Shown: positions 1 to 12,636 of the stretch, piece after piece
Layout of the letters: each line of letters starts with the position of its first letter
Numbering within the stretch: position 1 is the stretch's first letter
Source: Dryobates pubescens
Taxonomy: Eukaryota > Chordata > Aves > Piciformes > Picidae
Reading direction: 5' to 3'
Length of the DNA stretch: 64,000 nucleotides
Assembly: GCF_014839835.1 (NCBI RefSeq)
Contig: NC_071613.1
Coordinates: 1,488,671 to 1,552,670 of the forward strand
Translations under genes and position numbers: made by a program
Notes under the pieces: generated by a model
Database searches by the model: none
What the model saw: only the letters and a program-made list of their open reading frames with translations
Told to the model about the DNA's origin: nothing

Positions 1-3000
1 TGCAAAATTACGAGTAGAACTGATCAAAAATAACTATAGCATGCTCTAGGTTTATTTCAATAGTCTCATATTCTTCAACTAAGACTACCTTAAAAAGGAA
101 AATTAAGTTGGAAGTTAGAGCTGTTAATCTTTCAAATTTAGAATAATCTTAAAACACTTAGCCACTGAAGTGTAAGGGGAAAAACCCACCTCTGGAGACA
201 GAGCGTTACTACAGTATCAGGAGAAATAATCTTTGAAACTAACTCCACCTAAATTTCTATAACAAATTTAAACTTTATAGCAGAAATTGGGAGAAGCTTC
301 CATAATATTCCTGGTTAATTTGGTTAGCATAGATGGATTCAGAAAAAAATCAGTAAGCAAGGACACAGAAATACAGAAGAGTATGTTAATGACTGGACAA
401 ACACAAGGGTCTTTTAAATAAAGTATTAGTAATTAAAAACAGCAGTCCAGCAATTAAGCTAACAAAAGGACCATTCCTAATACAACTGAGCTGCTATGGA
501 CGATTTTATTCTTTTTTATTAAATAAAATAAATTTTAATAGAAGGAACCCAAGCAAAAACCAGCAGATTAGAACATGAAACGAGTCCTGTATTTCTGGGA
601 CCCTACTAGAAACCAGCTGGGTAAGATTTGGATATGAATAAAAATGGCTGTAAAGATGACTCTTAATATTGTAACTAAAAATATCATTTATTTCTCTCAG
701 ATTTAGAGTAAAGAACAAATGCTAGGAGGAGGAGGAGGCATCCCACCTTCAAACTGAGAGTTGAGAGATTTTTTTCATGAGGTAAAAGGCAAAAAGAATG
801 CAAGTTTAGTTTTGTTAACCAATTGAAGAGCTAACAGAAAATAAGTAAACTTGGATACAAGGACTGGAAGTTAATTCTAGGTAAATTACTAAGAAAAAAA
901 AATAAATTGAATGTATTTGCAATGAAGAGTCACAATTCCCAAATGGAGAACACTGATACATTACTGAACCTAGGTTATCCATTGGGCTAGCTAGTTCCAT
1001 AACCAGACACCATTTTCTGAAATATCTTAAAATAAAATTAAGAAAAAAAAAAAAAGGGGGGGGGGGGGGGGAAGGGGAAAAAGTAAAGGAAAAAAATATT
1101 TTTAAACAAGGAAGAAAAGTGTTTTTAAAAAAAAAAGCATCTGAAGTCTAAAGTAAAGTACTGAAAGAAATCTCTTAGAACTGATAAAAAGAGTCTCCCT
1201 CTCAAAGGGAGAGTCCATAAAACAGTATCTGTGGCTTCTATACTTAGGTCTTTGGAATTTAATGAATGTGAATTACCAGCTTAGGAGTCTAAATACCTGT
1301 TAGCAGCTAGGCCTGGATCACACCTAGGTGCTTTCCTGCTTTTGAGCTTCTCTGTTTAGATTATTTGGGCCTTGCTTGGTAAATCCTGAAGTGCCTCTGT
1401 TCATGATCCGTCATCCTTTGAAGTATGTCCCTGGTTTTGGAAGAGAACTCATTTTTGTCAAAATGAATGTGTTTCTCTACTTTTGACATTAGGAATACCA
1501 AGTTCTCAGATGGGACTAGCTCAGACGTGTTTCACAACAAAGGCACCTTGACTGGTTGGAATATCATTAGATCATAAGCATTCCCAAGGATTCCATTTCA
1601 AAGCTTACGCATTACTCACAGCAGTTAAGATGCACCAAGTTAGATTTAATAGCTTTAGCTCTCTAATTAGTGATTTAAAAACATACATATTTTACATTGT
1701 CTTGCCTTTCCATATGGCCACATAAAGCACAGCATTTTAGTCCAAACAAAACCTTTTAAAAAAAAAAATCAGCATGTCAAACATAATGGTAATGGATTTT
1801 AACATAGAGATACAGTAATGTGACAGTCACTTCTAGTGAAGCCATTCCACCATGAAAAATGTACAGTCTACAGTATCTTAAATCACAATACAGCTTACAT
1901 CTTCAGTGCCTGGTCATGGTGTCAGAGACGTTCAAAGAGCCCTTACCAAAACCAGCAGTAAAATATGGTGGTTGCACAAGGCACTGAAGTACCTGTTTTG
2001 TAGCCAGAAGTAACTACATTCATCTGCTAATGTCTTCTGGGAAAAAAATCAATCTAACAGGCAGAGATCACATCTATCAGGTAAGAGCTTCATGCAAGAC
2101 AAAGGGGCTGCTGCTTTTATTGGAAACACAGCTAGAAGACAAAATAGTGGTTTGTGTGTGACGTGCAACCCCCTGGAATAAAAAAAAGTGAATGTTGGGA
2201 ATACATCTTGGCGATACGGAGTCACTGTATTTACTTTTGCATCAGAGAGTGCAAAGCTGCATCTGGAGGCCATGCCACAACTATGAGGCTCTTGGCTGTC
2301 ACAAACTCAAGAACCTCTGGTTTAAGACATCATTATTAGGAGACCAGACAACCAGTGATCACTGTGGATCTCACTTTTACTCCCCACTCTTCTTTAAAAA
2401 AAAAGATGAAATAAGACAAGACCTTAAACCTTCACCTGAACCGTGCAATACATCACACTCCAGAAGGCTGTGAGTGAAATGCTTTTGGGCTAGTTTAAAA
2501 CTGTACAAAAAAATTTTCAGGTGATAACCACAAGATACAGCTTTAAGCTTGGCATCCTGTGTAACAGAGGTTATGTTTGGAGTTTCATGGTGCTAGATCC
2601 AAAAAAAACCCTAAAATAGACGCAATCTACAACTTTGTGTAAAACTGAATGACACTACAGTCCAAGCAATAGCAAAAGGTCTTACTGAAATGACTACTAC
2701 CCACTTTCAAACCAGAGAGCAACTAAAACACTTGGGGGGGAGGCAATAGGGAAAAAAAAGAAAACATAGGCAGAACAAAGTACCTTGCTTTTACCCAGTA
2801 TCCTCAAAGAGCTAAACTGCTTGTTGCAGCTTACCCAAATGAGGCCTCCAAGCCTGAGCTAGATGGCTTATATTTTATTCAGGTGGTTGCTGTTTGGGAA
2901 ATTGTAAGCCACAGAGAACAGATGATTTACAATCAAGCACACTAAGCAGCTGTAAAACATAAAAGTTGCTGCCAGCAAAGTCAGGAAGATAATTGTCAGT

Positions 3001-4720
3001 CTTTGTATTACCACAAACCAAACTCTACGTATATAAATCAGTATCAGTTATACCAAAACCTCAACCTCTTAAGTGTGGAAAGTAACTTTAGAATATCAAG
3101 ATGAGAGGAAGAATTTACTGCTCCCATTTTAATGTTTCGTAGTGTTCGTACACTTCACCTTCTTGCACCTAGAGTTACTTTGTTTCTAACCCATGAAATA
3201 ATTTGCCTCACAGAAGATCCTACTCCCAAATGTATTTGGTCCTCATTAATTTAGATCTCCAATCACATCTGGAAAAAAATGCTTAGAATACCTAGTTACC
3301 TAAGTGCACAAATGTAATAAAAAGTAATCATTGTACTGCAGCATAAAATACTTAACATTTCTTTTGAGCTGTGTACACTGTTTTCTTGTAATCTTTTCAC
3401 ATACACAGTTATTTTACCTACTACAGTTCATCTACCAGGTCACACCTGGGCAACAACACCAAAGCTATACTCCAGTAACATTTGTGCATACTGGAAAACA
3501 GCAAAAGCATTTTTCTGTCAATATTCCTATGTATGGCACTTCACTTCATTGCTACTTCCACATTACCTACAGCTCATGGGAGCACGAGGCAAAAAGGCCT
3601 GCTGTATAAAGTGACACACATTTTTCTATTGAAACACAACAGAAATAAGGATTTTTTTTTTTCTTCTTACAGTGAATTAATTGCACCATATTGCTCCACC
3701 ACATAACATTACTGCAATTCCTGCAGGCGTGGATTTGACTGTTAGCAAAAATGCCTAAGACTAATGGCATCATTTAAACACATTAGGGGAAAGAAAAAAA
3801 AAAGTCAAGAATACTTCAAGATATCCTTCCTTTGTCATGACTGGGCATTCTCCCCTTCTACACTGTTAGAGCTTTTAATTTTTAAGATTCAAAATCTAAC
3901 TTTTCAGGAACAAAATTCTGGACAGATTAACACTGCAAGTACTGTGGCGTGTTGAGAGCTGTGACTGGGAACTGATCCTACTGCCACCCATCCAACCTGC
4001 CCCAAAGTACTACTATTATACAATAAACCCCTGAAAATCCCCTGATTTCATATTGTAACAGTGATAAGGAAAGAATAATCTCTATTTTAATCCAAGTCCT
4101 TCATGCATTGCAAGGATTAAAGCTATTTCACTGCTTTTCTTCTGCCATCCTAAGTGGGCTGACAATAACACATGTAACATTCAAGTACTCCCTTACTCTC
4201 TAATGATGTTCTGTCATGTGTAACACAAAAAGTATGTCTCAGGAAACAGAAAACAAGCTAAGGCTGCTTTCAAATGCCAACCTTAAATAGCATAACCATC
4301 TATGCTTCCAAACAAGACCATTAAACCAAAAAAAAAACCAAAACCCACCATGGTATCACCAAGCATAATACAGTAAATTTGAGATACCTACTCTGGATTT
4401 ACCACCTTTGTGTTTCAATGGATAGTTTTAGGTCCTGTGTTATTATGGCACATTTTGAAATGCCAAGAGAAGGGAGATGGTATCTGTCTAACTGGACAGG
4501 AATTAAGTTTATTTTTCGTGCTTCCAAAGGAGTGCTTAGTGTTAACTTTGAAAAAAAGCAACATTCTGTGAATAGAATACACCAGAATGATGCTCACCTT
4601 CTTCTTTCTTATCTAGGTATACTCCAATTTCTGGTTCCTCCCACTGCAAATTTTATGTATCCCAATTATAAAACTTAAATCATGTAAAGAAGGTATTCCC
4701 AGCATGTTTCCATATGGACT
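1..4720. other. AT-rich noncoding sequence, no gene recognised
   Basis: Both strands hold only short open frames without recognisable protein similarity, frequent poly(A)/poly(T) runs and no CR1 or LTR signature that I can see. By synteny with mammals this side should lead towards BICRAL, transcribed leftwards, so it could be an intron or 5' flank of that gene. That is inference; no coding exon was found. Confidence 0.5.
1043..1071. repeat. A13-G16 homopolymer junction
   Basis: Thirteen A are followed directly by sixteen G, then AAGGGG. The G run can form a quadruplex and is a likely site of length error in assembly. Confidence 0.8.
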
Positions 4721-4884
4721 TCCGTGGATTTCTCATACAAACTTCCCTCTAGAGCATACCAATCCACAGGCACTGCTTTCATGTTTTCCCTTCAAGACCT
4801 GAACTTTCTTCTGGAACAAACTACTCAATATAAAACACAAGCGCCTAAGAAGACCAGCCCGCTCGGCAACACCTTGGCGGTTAC

Positions 4885-5430
4885 CTGCAGCCTTTTTCGT
4901 AACTGCTTTACTGCAGAACAGGAAACAGTAGGGGAGGTTTATCAAAGCACTGCCTTGCCAGAGCCTGCCAGAGCCATTCCTGTTTACGCAGCCAGACGAC
5001 TCCCACCAAGTCCACCCGAGCCGGCGAACGCCACGGCCAGGCGCCACACTCGCCCATGGCGTAGCCTGACACCTACCAGAACTACACACCCAGCTCAGGC
5101 AAAACCCGAGCAGCCAGCACGACCTGAATTCCATTTTTAACAGCAGGTGGAGAGCCGCTGCTGCTGCTGCCGCCTCTGGCAGGCAGCGCAGCTAAGGCGT
5201 CTGCGGCCCTCAATGACCCTCCGCGCTGCGGCCGGGCCCCTGCGGCGGGAGACGCCCTCCCCCGTAACCTCGCGGTGGAGAGATGACGACCCCGGCCCCA
5301 CCGCCCACAGGAAGGGCGAAAGGCTCGAGTGGGGTACCCTAGCAGCCAGGGCCGCCCCGAAGCCAAGGGCCGTCGCGTTACCAGTAGCGGGCGCGGCCTA
5401 GGAGAGAGAAGAAACGGGCACGCACAGGAG
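4885..5430 (-). other. Candidate noncoding first exon of a divergent transcript
   Basis: On the minus strand a TATA-like CTATAAATAA (about 5453-5462) lies roughly 30 bp before a possible start near 5430. A good donor, CAG|GTAACC, ends an exon at 4885. The enclosed sequence is CpG-rich and has no convincing reading frame. The orientation fits BICRAL, the divergent neighbour of TBCC in human. This is prediction from motifs and synteny only; no transcript evidence is available from sequence. Confidence 0.2.
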
Positions 5431-6560
5431 GGAAGTGAGGGAGGACAGTGGGTTATTTATAGCCCAGCTGCTAATTTGGGAAGTGGGATAACACGCCCCG
5501 CAGAGCGCAGCACCTGCCATAAAACTCACCCCATCCCGTGGAAAAGCGCCGGCCCCTTTAAAACCACAGGAGACCACTCCCTCCGGCCCTCCTCTCCTCC
5601 GCCTTCCTTCCCGCAGGGGGACCCCTAGCGCACCAATCGGGGGCGGCGACGTAACGGCGGCCTGCCAGCAGCCAACCGGCGCCGCGCTTAGTGCCCGGAG
5701 GGCAGGCGAGGAGACAAGATGGAGGGAGAGGCGGCGGCTCAGGAGCTGCTAGAGCCGGCTGCTTTCGTGGCTCCGCTGCAGCCTGAGATGGCCGCCGCCG
5801 TGGTGCTGCCGGAGCGGCTCCAGCGGCGGGAAGCGGAGCGGCAACAGGGCGTAGAGCGGCAGCGGCAGAAGAAGGAGGCGCAGGTGGTGAAGGAGGAGCA
5901 GAGCGAGTTTTTCGTCGCCGCTTTCGCCCGGGAGCGAGAGGCCGTGGAGGCGCTTATTGTGGCGGGGCAGCTGGAGGAGGCGGCTGCCCGCTTGCAAGGG
6001 CTGCAAAAGCTGCTGACGGAGAGCGTGCGATTCCTGGCGCCCTACGAGGTGCGGCAGGGGCAGGAGGCCGTGGCGCGGCTCCAGGGGGACCTGGCGGTCC
6101 GACGCCAGCAGCTGCAGCCCAAGAAGAAATTCGCCTTCCGAGCTCTCAAGAAAGAAGCGGCTCCGGGCAGGGAATCGCGCCCCGCGGAGCCCGCCTGGCC
6201 TGTAGTTGCCGCGCCGGCCCCCGGCCTCGGCGCCGCCGAGGGGGAACCGGGCGGGCCGCCGCTCTGCGGGTTCAGCGGCGTCGAGGACAAAGAGCTGGAG
6301 CTGGGTTCCCTTGAGCTGCTGCAGCGCGACGTGGTGCTCTCCGGGCTGCGCGGCTGCCGGGTGCGGCTCCGCGGCAACGCTAACACGCTGCGGGTGCGGG
6401 ACTGCCAGGGCTGCACTGTGCTCTGCGGGCCCGTTTCGACCTCGGTGCTGGTGGATGGCTGCAACGACTGTGTCCTAGTGCTGGCCTGCCAGCAGCTCCG
6501 CACTCATCGCACCCGTGACAGCTGGTTCTACGTGCAGGTAACCAGCCGAGCCGTAATCGA
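5000..6560. promoter_or_regulatory. CpG island and TBCC promoter
   Basis: The sequence turns sharply GC- and CpG-rich from about 5.0 kb through the TBCC coding region. Directly upstream of the TBCC start there are a CCAAT box (5633-5637), a GC box GGGGGCGG (5639-5646) and a CRE-like GACGTAAC (5648-5655). There is no plus-strand TATA box at a suitable distance, as is usual for a housekeeping CpG-island promoter. The island extends about 700 bp upstream of TBCC, so it could also serve a divergent minus-strand transcript. Confidence 0.75.
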
Positions 6561-6756
6561 GGACTGCACTAAGGTCTCCTTTGCCCCCTACACCTGGAGC
6601 TACCCTGGTATCGAGGGAGATTTCGAGTCTTCTGGGCTGGACAGAAACAGAAACAACTGGAATCTGGTGGATGATTTTGACTGGCTAGCGACTGACAAAC
6701 CTTCGCCCAACTGGAGCCTGATCCCCGAGCAAGAGAGAATCAGTTGCTGGGACTAG
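5719..6756 (+). CDS. TBCC: Tubulin-folding cofactor C
   Basis: This single-exon gene encodes 345 aa (human 346). TBCC completes the tubulin heterodimer folding pathway: within the cofactor D/E supercomplex it stimulates GTP hydrolysis by beta-tubulin and so releases the alpha/beta dimer in the cytosol. The N-terminal third is a Glu/Arg/Gln-rich helical, spectrin-like region (about residues 30-130). A Pro/Ala/Gly-rich linker follows (about 150-185). The C-CAP/cofactor-C beta-helix domain runs from about 190 to the end. The catalytic arginine finger is Arg261 in QQLRTH, equivalent to human Arg262. The C-terminal block with FAPYTWSYPGI, FESSGLDRNRNNWN and VDDFDWLA is strongly conserved. The ATG follows AAG and opens the only frame that spans the CpG island. 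The lack of introns is normal for vertebrate TBCC. Confidence 0.97.
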   Translation: MEGEAAAQELLEPAAFVAPLQPEMAAAVVLPERLQRREAERQQGVERQRQKKEAQVVKEEQSEFFVAAFAREREAVEALIVAGQLEEAAARLQGLQKLLTESVRFLAPYEVRQGQEAVARLQGDLAVRRQQLQPKKKFAFRALKKEAAPGRESRPAEPAWPVVAAPAPGLGAAEGEPGGPPLCGFSGVEDKELELGSLELLQRDVVLSGLRGCRVRLRGNANTLRVRDCQGCTVLCGPVSTSVLVDGCNDCVLVLACQQLRTHRTRDSWFYVQVTSRAVIEDCTKVSFAPYTWSYPGIEGDFESSGLDRNRNNWNLVDDFDWLATDKPSPNWSLIPEQERISCWD

Positions 6757-6833
6757 ACTGGAGAGGCAGCTCGGTGCTGAGCAAGGAAATCTGGTGTAAA
6801 CACATTGATTCATAAACTGTGGGACTTAATCCC

Positions 6834-6908
6834 ATTAAATGATTGCAGTCGGCATTTGAATTGTGAATTGAAATGTATGACTGGTTAGGGTGGGGTTTTT
6901 TAATTAAA
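6834..6908 (+). terminator. Candidate TBCC polyadenylation signals
   Basis: ATTAAA occurs at 6834-6839 and again at 6903-6908, 78 and 147 bp beyond the TBCC stop codon. T-rich and GT-rich sequence lies just upstream of the second. Either could end the transcript. Confidence 0.45.
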
Positions 6909-6909
6909 T

Positions 6910-9460
6910 ACCAGTCAAATACAGTTTACTGTTCTTTTACAAGTTGCTGCTATAATCTTTATATGGCACTGTGGAATTTGCCAACTGCTGCGGTGCCTCA
7001 TTGCTGAGCTTTTCTAATTTGGTGGGGCAAGGGGCATGGATGCACATACAGCAGTGAGCATCTATTACAGCTGTTGTGCTACTTTTGCTCACCCAGATAG
7101 AAGCTGAGTTAATTGCAGGTAGTACAATATAAAGATCAAATACCACATTTGTCATGTTCTGTTCTCAACTTGCAGGTAACAGTACACTGTATGTTATGGT
7201 GAGTACGGGAGAGGACTTCTGTGAGGTAATGGGGACAGAAGGCTGTAACTGAACAGTGTATCCGACTGAGATGAGTCTTAGGCTATGATAAATTTAGGAG
7301 CCAGGGTCTTTCAACGTGGGAGAAATCTGTAAGTCTTATTTTCGTAGGCTTTTCTTTCAAGTGAGAGAAGCCTGAAGGAAAGAAAGTGACCTAATGGGTG
7401 TTTAATACTCTCCTAATATTAATGATTGCTTAACGCACCTGCAGAAGCTATATAAATACTAAATCTTTACAGTCTGGAAATACTGTGTGAGAGGATCCTT
7501 CTTCCATTAACAGATTTAACCAGAAATGGGTAAAGTGAGTGCTTTGAGTGTGCTTTTGGGGGCGTACAGTAAGTGCTGATTAACATTATGGAAGCTCTGC
7601 TGCAGTCTGAAACTTCAGGGGAGAGATGTTGAGGTATATCACAGTTGTTTCATCTGTCTACTAGGCAGTAGGCTTTATGGTGCTGTGATCTTGATTTACA
7701 GCATTGCTGCTGCCTAAGTGCTGTGTTGGCAGAGGGAATTAAAGTTAAGAATATGTGGTGCTACATTCCAGTTCCAAACCTGCATGTTAAACTTGCATAC
7801 AGTGCACTGTACCTTAAGCCCTGTTTTCACTCCTGATAAATGAAATTACATAAGAGTAGTAGCTTTACTGAATACAGTATTTTTACAATGCCTTATTAGT
7901 TGTGGTGAGGTGACTGCCACCCATACATAAAGTGCACATAATAGTTCTAGGTTTCCAAAACCACTTCTTGACTTGTGACATTTCACAAGAAATTGTTATC
8001 CTGCCTAAGAGTTACCTTGGGGTTTTATAACTGCCAAATTTATGCTGCCCTACCATCATACTTGTGTCTCTAACAGAAAATGAATACTAGCCAAACCATC
8101 AAAACTGCTCCGTTGCTATGAGAAGTACTTGAAACTTTGAGTACCTGACTGGTTTTGAGCAGAGAAACTTTTCATCTAAGTTGTCAGCATATCTAAAAGG
8201 GGAGAAAAAAAGGGTTTGATTTTGGTTGGTTGGGGTGTTTTTTTAATTCCTCACCACTTTAATGTTAATTTCCTCCTCATAATACATATATTTTTGTACT
8301 TCAAATATATTTGTTCTGAGTTGTTTCAGTTGTCCCTTCGCAATGACAGCATCATAATTTAATAAAGAAAAAACTTAGCATTCCCTTAATGTACATGATT
8401 TTTAACATTCTTTTTAGGGGATGTGATCCGATGAGGCTCCTTGAGTACTTTAACACACTATGTTAGTACAAAACTTCATTTTGTAGTATTTTGTGCAATA
8501 TTTATTTTAAAAGGTTTAATATTTTTCCCCACTTGTCACTTGGTAGTGACAAAACAATTCCCATTGCATGCTCTCATCCTGGGACTGCAGGTTGTTTACA
8601 GAAATTCCTGTGTTCTGCTAGCCAAAAGCTGCAGCCATTTACGTTTGCTTACTGCGTAGATGGACGCTGGCAAATCTGGATGCAAAGAAGCCACCATTAG
8701 GCTGTAGGAGGTGTCAGAGATACACACTTCTTGATAAACTTAAAACTGGCATGTGACTGCATTTCTGTATTAGCTATTGGTTCACAGTGTTCAATACTGC
8801 TTGAATAAACAGAGCAAGGAAATGTAGGTTTCAGTTTCAATCTGAAAATTCTTAACAATATTTTTTCAGAGGTCAGTTACTGACATCCCAGTTCCTAATG
8901 CTTTCTTTAGCTGCTTATCTTTGTCAAATCACAGTTATTAGGTAATAAGCTTTGGGAGCATGATTTTGGGGGGAGGCTGCTAAAGATGTTCCAGATAATA
9001 CTTTCCCTTAATCATTTATTATTTGTACTACAGAGCAGTTAACTGAATATGGGTCTCAAGCATGACATGAAAAAAAGAGAATTCAATTGGAAAACAGCAA
9101 GTCTGAAAAAAAGCAAGTCACAATTAGTATAAGCACTAGCAAGCTGTTACCTCTATGTCCCAGAATGCTTCCTTCTGACTGCTCACATGTTACTTGCCTG
9201 TGCTATAACTCCCAGTATTCTACAAGCCCCTGTAGACAGTAAAGAAATAAAGTGCCATGCAAGTTACAGAATATTAGCTGACACCTTAAAACTACAGTTT
9301 GAGAATCCATTTCCCAGTCAAAGCTAGTGGAAAGTGATAACATCCTGCAACACCTGTGTATTGAGAATGATATACTCATTGAGTTTTGACAAAAGCCTTT
9401 TAAAAGCATGTTAGGAGTAAATACATGTAAATATTTCACAGTGTAGTTAGGTGTATATAA
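6910..9460. other. Unique noncoding sequence
   Basis: About 2.5 kb between TBCC and the first CR1 copy. I see no repeat family and no coding frame; it may include an extended TBCC 3' UTR or regulatory DNA. A GT-rich tract lies near 8215-8245. Confidence 0.5.
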
Positions 9461-9465
9461 TGATT

Positions 9466-10392
9466 TGATGATCTGGATGAGGGCATTGAGTCCATCATCA
9501 GTAAATTTGCTGACGACACCAAGCTGGGGGCAGGAGTTGATCTGCTGGAGGGTGGAGAGGCTCTGCAGAGGGACCTCGACAGGCTGGACAGATGGGCAGA
9601 GGCCAATGGCATGAGATTGAACACATCCAAGTGCCAGGTTCTGCACATTGGCCACAGCAACCCCATGCAGAGCTACAGGCTGGGGTCAGTGGCTGGAGAG
9701 CAGCCAGGCAGAGAGGGACCTGGGGGTGCTGGTTGATGGTAGGCTGAACATGAGCCTGCAGTGTGCCCAGGCAGCCAAGAGGGCCAATGGCATCCTGGCC
9801 TGCATCAGGAACAGTGTGGCCAGCAGGAGCAGGGAGGTCATTCTGCCCCTGTACACTGCACTGGTTAGGCCGCACCTCGAGTCCTGTGTCCAGTTCTGGG
9901 CCCCTCAGTTTAGGAAGGAGGTTGACTTGCTGGAGCGAGTCCAGAGAAGGGCAACAAAGTTGGTGAGGGGTTTGGAACACAGCCCTGTGAGGAGAGGCTG
10001 AGGGAGCTGGGGTTGCTTAGCCTGGAGAAGAGGAGACTCAGGGGTGACCTTATTACTCTCTACAACTACCTGAAGGGAGGTTGTAGACAGGCAGATGTTG
10101 GTCTCTTCTCCCAGGCACCCAGCACCAGAACAAGAGGGCACAGTCTCAGGCTGAGCCAGGGGAGGTTTAGGCTGGATGTTAGGAAGAAGTTCTACACAGA
10201 AAGAGTGATTGCACATTGGAATGTGCTGTCCAGGGAGGTGATGGAGTCACCATCACTGGAGGTTTTTAGGAGAAGACTTAATGGGGTGCTTGGTGCCATG
10301 GGTTAGTTGTTTAGGTGGTGCTGGGTTGCTTGATAGTTTGGACGCTATGATCTTGGTTTATTCTGTTCTGTTCTATTCTAGTCTATTCTATT
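9466..10392 (+). mobile_element. CR1 LINE, 5'-truncated, 3' end intact
   Basis: The fragment starts inside the reverse transcriptase region (…DDLDEGI…SKFADD-type coding) and continues through the C-terminal part of ORF2 ([37 protein letters not shown]) into the 3' UTR. It ends in a TTCTGTTCTATTCTA tail. Truncation at the 5' end is typical of CR1 target-primed insertion. The frame is interrupted. Confidence 0.93.
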
Positions 10393-10576
10393 TAAAATTT
10401 TTCAGCTATTTCTTAAACTAATTTCCTGGCATTGTTTTTCTAGATGGAAAAAAAAATATTTTTATGTCATCACATAAACTAATGTTTTATAAATAAGATG
10501 TCTGGGATACTTCAGCATGTCCAGACTACAGAGTTGTACGGTATTATTTCAGTGGAACTACTTATGGAGTAAACAG

Positions 10577-11102
10577 TGGGGGGGGGTTGAAGTTCCCCCC
10601 CCCAGCATTAACTTTGCCAGATCAACTCATTCAGAAGCAAATGAAGCTGTATTTACAAGCAAGAGCTACACATTATGATGGAATGCAATGAAGATGTACA
10701 AAATATACAGGAGTTACAATATTATATAGATATTTACAATTAGCAAACAGCACGAAAATGCCCCTGGTCAGACACCGGGGAAACTGTTCCACTGCCCCCC
10801 CTCTTCCCCCCCCTACTCCCCTGTCCCAAAAGAGAGAGAATCAGAGACAAAGCAGTGGGTTAGACTTAACTAAACAATTTCAGCCAGGGCCAGCCAACAA
10901 GCAGGTTAATCTCTCCTGCCTGAGCAAAGCAAAACAGCAGAGATCAGGAAAGAAGAGGAAAAATTGGTTTGGTACAACTCATCCAATGAATTTGTTTAGG
11001 ATAATCTTTTGTTTTCCTTTTTACACCCAATAGTGATTTCTTTATATTTTTCTGCTCAAAGTCTGTAACTAAATTTTAAAGGCCTAGCCTAAAACTACCA
11101 CA
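10577..11102 (-). mobile_element. Solo LTR, family D copy 1
   Basis: On the minus strand the element starts TGTGGTAGTTTTAGGC and ends near GGTTGAAC…CCAC beside a poly-C/poly-G stretch. It aligns by eye along its length with the LTR at 62279-62827 in the opposite orientation, sharing for example GTAAAAAGGAAAACAAAAGA, the CATTGGATG block and the TACAAAATATACAGG block. No internal retroviral sequence is attached, so it is probably a solo LTR from an old insertion. Confidence 0.75.
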
Positions 11103-11539
11103 AATGGTAAACACAGAAGTTCTAAAAGTGTAGTCCACAGTCTCTTCACTTACCCTTTTGCCTCAACTGACAAGGCATCAGAAAAATTGCTTCCTCTCGG
11201 CAGGTGATCCTTCAATGGGTCAAAAACATCTTGAGTTTGGAACCAAATAGTTTCTCTAAGACAGTCTGGTTCCAGTAAGTGAGAACTGTGTGCTGTCTTG
11301 TCTAGATTACTTGATCTCATACATCACTCTGAAGAAGTTGTCCTTCAAAGACAGTAAGGAGTGTGTCATGATATGCCCTGATCTGCCAGCAGCAAGGCTA
11401 CCAAAGTCCCCTTCTGAAGCTTGCAACTAAGAATTTCAGAGGGAAGGTTGGGTAGAGTTTGTGTGGCAGCTGGTTTGAGATGTGCCAGGCTGTCTCCATT
11501 CTCACAGATCAAGAAGGCTTTGCAATGCCCCCCCTATCC
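11103..11539. other. Unassigned sequence between two LTRs
   Basis: Four hundred bases of mixed composition between a solo LTR and the provirus. I recognise no coding region or repeat family here. Confidence 0.4.
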
Positions 11540-11978
11540 TGGTTTGAGCTTCCAGGGTTAAAGACCACTGGACAGAATTGTAGGATACCTCCTCTCCCTC
11601 TCCCTCTCTCCTTGTAGGGAAAAGATGGGCAGGGGAAGGTAAAAGGGTAAACAAAAAGACTTGAACCTAATTCGAAGTTTAAAAAAGTAGTTCTAAAAAA
11701 TATCAAAGGTATTAAGGCAACAGGGATGTACATAGATATCAGGGAAGGGAAATGGATACAGAATTATGTACAAAACCAGAATCAGCAGTGGAGTAGGCCT
11801 GGCCAGCTCCCAGCCAGTGAGAAACTCCCCACCACACAGCAAAAGCAAGAGAGACCTCTGCAGAATTTCCTGCCTCTTCAATAGAGGGTATGCAGGGAAG
11901 GGAATAACATGATCTTTTGTCACCCCTGGGTGGGGTTTTCCACCCTAGGGTGCAGCAGTTAACCCTTAACCCACAACA
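11540..11978 (-). repeat. 3' LTR of the ERVL-like provirus
   Basis: Minus-strand copy from TGTTGTGGGTTAAGGG to GGAAGCTCAAACCA. It pairs with 19093-19534 along its whole length. The largest differences are in a pyrimidine-rich microsatellite-like stretch and a short indel in an AAAGCA repeat. Confidence 0.9.
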
Positions 11979-11993
11979 TTCCACCCCTTTATC
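11979..11993 (-). other. Polypurine tract of the provirus
   Basis: Directly before the 3' LTR the minus strand reads GATAAAGGGGTGGAA. This purine run in the expected position for priming plus-strand synthesis confirms the provirus orientation. Confidence 0.75.
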
Positions 11994-12636
11994 CCATTTC
12001 ATTTCCTGCACCAGTCACTTATCAAATTAGGAACTATCTCTGTATGATAATAATGGAGTCCAAGTTGCAGGTCATTCTTCATCTCAGCTGTCTCTCAGGT
12101 GCAGGTTGGTGCGGGTTGTGTCCAAGCAGGGCAGGAATGTGGGGAAAATCAGGAATCTGTCCTTTCTCTCATCAGGTGAGATGATACAGGGTTCCTCAAG
12201 TGACATATGTTTCATGCTTGTGTGCTGTGGGTTTATCCTGGGTCTTCTGAACACCATGTTGCTATCTGGAAATGAAACTCATAAGTCTTACACAGTAACT
12301 TACACACTTGGAAATTAAACTCTCTCAGCCAAAGTTAAATTCCTTTGTGAGACACACTGGATTTCACCATTTCCTTGCATATGGCCAGGCCTTTCAGCAG
12401 AAACCACCCCTAGGATAGGTTTGCCCACATCCAAAGGAGGAGAAACCCCCACAGTTTTTCCCAGTATATTTCTTTCACAAACCACAGGAACTCCATCTCC
12501 TTCTGCTATTTGCAACAGGTCTGATTGAACAGTTTACAGATCCTCTGCTATTTACCAAGCAAGTGTCTTGTGCTGTATGTTTCTCCCAGTTTTTAAAAGT
12601 TCCACCCCCCATTGCTTTCAGGGTAGTCTTCAGCAA

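Noticed and set aside
4415-5140. Open frames on both strands left of TBCC as a small gene
   Set aside because: Frames overlap, composition is that of a CpG-island edge, and no protein family is recognised.
5749-6503. Minus-strand open frames within TBCC
   Set aside because: They are shadows of a GC-rich coding sequence; Leu/Arg/Ser-rich translations without domain similarity.
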